A stretch of 52,496 nt of DNA from Boseongicola sp. SB0665_bin_10 (GTDB lineage: Bacteria > Pseudomonadota > Alphaproteobacteria > Rhodobacterales > Rhodobacteraceae), in NCBI GenBank assembly GCA_009838075.1, contig VXSG01000035.1:1-52496 (forward strand), written 5' to 3'. The translations under genes were made by a program, and so were the position numbers. The notes beneath the pieces are model-generated. The model worked only from the letters and a program-made list of their open reading frames with translations, was not told the DNA's origin and ran no database searches. Below, one piece after another: positions 50,699 to 52,496 of the stretch. Position 1 is the stretch's first letter. Each line of letters opens with the position of its first letter.

Positions 50699-52276
50699 AT
50701 GACCGCGATGCGAGATGCGGCACTGGCCTCGAAGGCATGGCCATTCGAAGAGGCCAGGCGGCTGCTTCGGCGTTACGAGGCAGGCCCGCCCGAGAAGGGC
50801 CACGTCCTGTTCCAGACCGGCTACGGGCCGAGCGGGCTGCCGCATATCGGCACTTTCGGCGAGGTCGCGCGGACGACCATGGTGCGCCGCGCCTTCGATC
50901 TCGTCAGCGACGTTCCGACGAAGCTTGTCTGCTTCTCGGATGACATGGACGGGCTGAGGAAAGTCCCGGACAACGTGCCGAACAAGGAACGGATGCAGGA
51001 GGACATGAACCTGCCGCTGACACGGGTGCGCGATCCGTTCGGCACCCATGGGAGCTTCGGTGCGCACAACAATGCCCGGCTTCGCGCCTTTCTGGACGAA
51101 TTCGGCTTCAAGTACGAGTTCGTGTCCGCGACGGAAGCCTACAGGTCGGGCCGCTTTGACGATTTTCTGCTGACCGCTCTCGATCGTTTCGACAGGATCA
51201 TGGAAATCATGCTGCCGACGCTTGGCGCGGACCGGCGGTCGACCTATTCGCCGTTTCTTCCGATCAGCCCGAAGTCCGGGCACGTGCTCCAGGTTCCGAC
51301 GCTTGAGCGAAACGTCTCGGCCGGCACGATCGTCTACGAGGAACCGGACGGGGAACGGGTGGAGGTCTCCGTGACCGGCGGCAACGTCAAGATGCAGTGG
51401 AGGCCGGACTGGGGCATGCGCTGGGCCGCCCTTGAGGTCGATTACGAGATGTTCGGCAAGGACCTGATCCCGTCGGCAGAGCTCTCTTCCAGGATTTGCA
51501 AGGCGTTGGGCTCGAGGCCTCCTGAACTCCTGAACTACGAGCTGTTCAACGACGAGCACGGACAGAAAATCTCGAAGTCCAAGGGCAACGGCCTCCCGCT
51601 GGAGGACTGGCTGGCCTATGCCGCGCCTGAAAGCCTCGCATATTTCATGTACCTGAAGCCGCGAACCGCGAAGCGGCTCTACTTCGACGTGATTCCGAAG
51701 GCGGTGGACGAGTATCATCAGCAGCTTCGCGCCTACGAGGACCAGGACGATTCCGCGAGGCTCGCGAACCCGGTGTATCATGTGCATTCGGGCGACGTGC
51801 CGGGCTCCAACCTGATCGTGCCGTACTCGATGCTCCTGAACCTTGCCAGCGTCTCCGGGGCGGAGGACAAGGATCGCCTCTGGGGTTTCATCAAGCGCTA
51901 TGCGCCCGATGCCGCACCGGACACGCATCCTGACCTCGATGTAGCGGCCGGGTTTGCCGTTGCGTATTTCAACGATCTCGTGCGGCCGCACAGGACCTAC
52001 CGTGCTCCCGAAGGGAAGGAGCGGGCGGCGCTGGAAGACCTGAAGGCGCGGCTCGAAACCTGGGACGGCAGCACGGACGCGGAAGAGATTCAGTCCATGG
52101 TCTATGCCGTGGGACGCGAACACGGGTTCGATCCCCTTCGCGACTGGTTCAAGGCGCTGTACGAAGTGCTTCTGGGCTCGAGCCAGGGGCCGCGCTTCGG
52201 CGTGTTCATCGCCTTGTACGGAATTGGCGAGACGACGGCGCTGATCGAGCAGGCGCTCAAGGGCAAGCTCGCCTGA
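50699..52276 (+). CDS. lysS: Lysine--tRNA ligase, class I
   Basis: The 525-residue class I lysyl-tRNA synthetase belongs to the archaeal-type fold found in many alphaproteobacteria instead of the class II enzyme. GPSGLPHIGTFGEVARTTMV contains the HIGH-like motif, and GQKISKSKGNGL contains KMSKS. VCFSDDMDGLRKVPDNVPN and VTGGNVKMQWRPDWGMRW are family blocks. The ATG at 50699 lies 9 bases from TTTGGAG; a TTG at 50684 would add five residues. The length is near the usual 520-530, and the protein is complete. It is last in the window; the 220 bases after it show no gene. Confidence 0.96.
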   Translation: MTAMRDAALASKAWPFEEARRLLRRYEAGPPEKGHVLFQTGYGPSGLPHIGTFGEVARTTMVRRAFDLVSDVPTKLVCFSDDMDGLRKVPDNVPNKERMQEDMNLPLTRVRDPFGTHGSFGAHNNARLRAFLDEFGFKYEFVSATEAYRSGRFDDFLLTALDRFDRIMEIMLPTLGADRRSTYSPFLPISPKSGHVLQVPTLERNVSAGTIVYEEPDGERVEVSVTGGNVKMQWRPDWGMRWAALEVDYEMFGKDLIPSAELSSRICKALGSRPPELLNYELFNDEHGQKISKSKGNGLPLEDWLAYAAPESLAYFMYLKPRTAKRLYFDVIPKAVDEYHQQLRAYEDQDDSARLANPVYHVHSGDVPGSNLIVPYSMLLNLASVSGAEDKDRLWGFIKRYAPDAAPDTHPDLDVAAGFAVAYFNDLVRPHRTYRAPEGKERAALEDLKARLETWDGSTDAEEIQSMVYAVGREHGFDPLRDWFKALYEVLLGSSQGPRFGVFIALYGIGETTALIEQALKGKLA

Positions 52277-52496
52277 GGCAGCGCCGGTCCGGTGCCCTTC
52301 ACCGACGAGTCGTGACGGCCGCGACGAGCCATTGCCAACGCTTGGAGGGGCGGCGGGGCGCGCGTCCGGCCGTGCCTGCGAATTCGCGGGCATTCCAGCG
52401 GTCCGTTTGCCGGGCAGGATCGAACCGGCGGTCTGCCGCGGCGCGTTCCATAGAACTCGCGCAGGGGACTGGCCTTGGGCGGGAGCAGGGCGGGCA

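Noticed and set aside
1-52496. CRISPR arrays, tRNA or rRNA genes, phage structural genes
   Set aside because: No regularly spaced repeats, cloverleaf sequences or phage proteins were recognised while reading both strands.

Overview
The window is GC-rich, densely coded DNA from a chromosome of an alphaproteobacterium. The best fit is a Rhodobacterales (Rhodobacteraceae/Roseobacter-like) organism. The support is a divergent ethylmalonyl-CoA pathway pair (crotonyl-CoA carboxylase/reductase and ethylmalonyl-CoA mutase), a class I lysyl-tRNA synthetase, two TRAP transporters, a MocR-type regulator, and a universal stress protein / NfuA / TsaB / RimI run. No rRNA, tRNA or CRISPR array was seen. All assignments come from reading translations by eye; no database search was possible.

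Layout. (1) 1-3.2 kb is a scarred zone. It holds a cupin gene cut short at the left edge, a frameshifted C-terminal half of a serine recombinase, an intact alanine dehydrogenase, an IS110-family transposase remnant, and a lone AbrB/MazE-type antitoxin with no toxin. (2) 3.2-10.4 kb carries a TRAP transporter (DctQ-DctP-DctM) with a downstream UspA-like protein, a MocR-family regulator and a CoA-acylating (methyl)malonate-semialdehyde dehydrogenase. With alanine dehydrogenase this resembles part of a beta-amino-acid or amine degradation module, but no aminotransferase is present. (3) 11.0-11.7 kb is a VapBC toxin-antitoxin pair followed by a second tiny copy of the recombinase tail. (4) 11.9-17.8 kb holds a lipoprotein, purine nucleoside phosphorylase, and the head-to-head ecm/ccr pair. 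(5) 18.1-22.3 kb holds a GCS2-type carboxylate-amine ligase, a di-haem cytochrome c peroxidase-like protein overlapping head-to-head with a Sel1-repeat protein, and a phytanoyl-CoA dioxygenase-family protein. (6) 22.5-25.7 kb is a second TRAP operon (Q-M-P) closed by a strong hairpin. (7) 26.1-30.1 kb holds a RecD-like helicase translationally coupled to a short-chain dehydrogenase, then a TauE/SafE exporter coupled to a TIGR02186 membrane protein.

(8) 31.0-38.2 kb is one leftward transcription unit: a dienelactone hydrolase/SnoaL fusion, a family-5 peptide-type solute-binding protein, two permeases and two ATPases. The second ATPase reads in frame, without a stop, into a short-chain dehydrogenase whose catalytic tyrosine position is leucine. 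This is the most unusual object in the window. (9) 39.0-44.4 kb has a charged hypothetical protein and a BMP-type nucleoside ABC transporter. (10) 44.5-52.3 kb is core genome: rimI, tsaB (probably starting at CTG), nfuA, a universal stress protein, an ornithine-cyclodeaminase-family protein, a branched-chain aminotransferase-like enzyme, nadD, a TerB-like protein and lysS.

The larger gaps (about 2.0-2.3, 6.8-7.2, 10.4-11.1, 12.9-13.1, 17.8-18.1, 25.7-26.1, 30.1-31.0, 38.2-39.0 and 46.2-46.8 kb) contain regulatory DNA, transposon relics or nothing I can identify.
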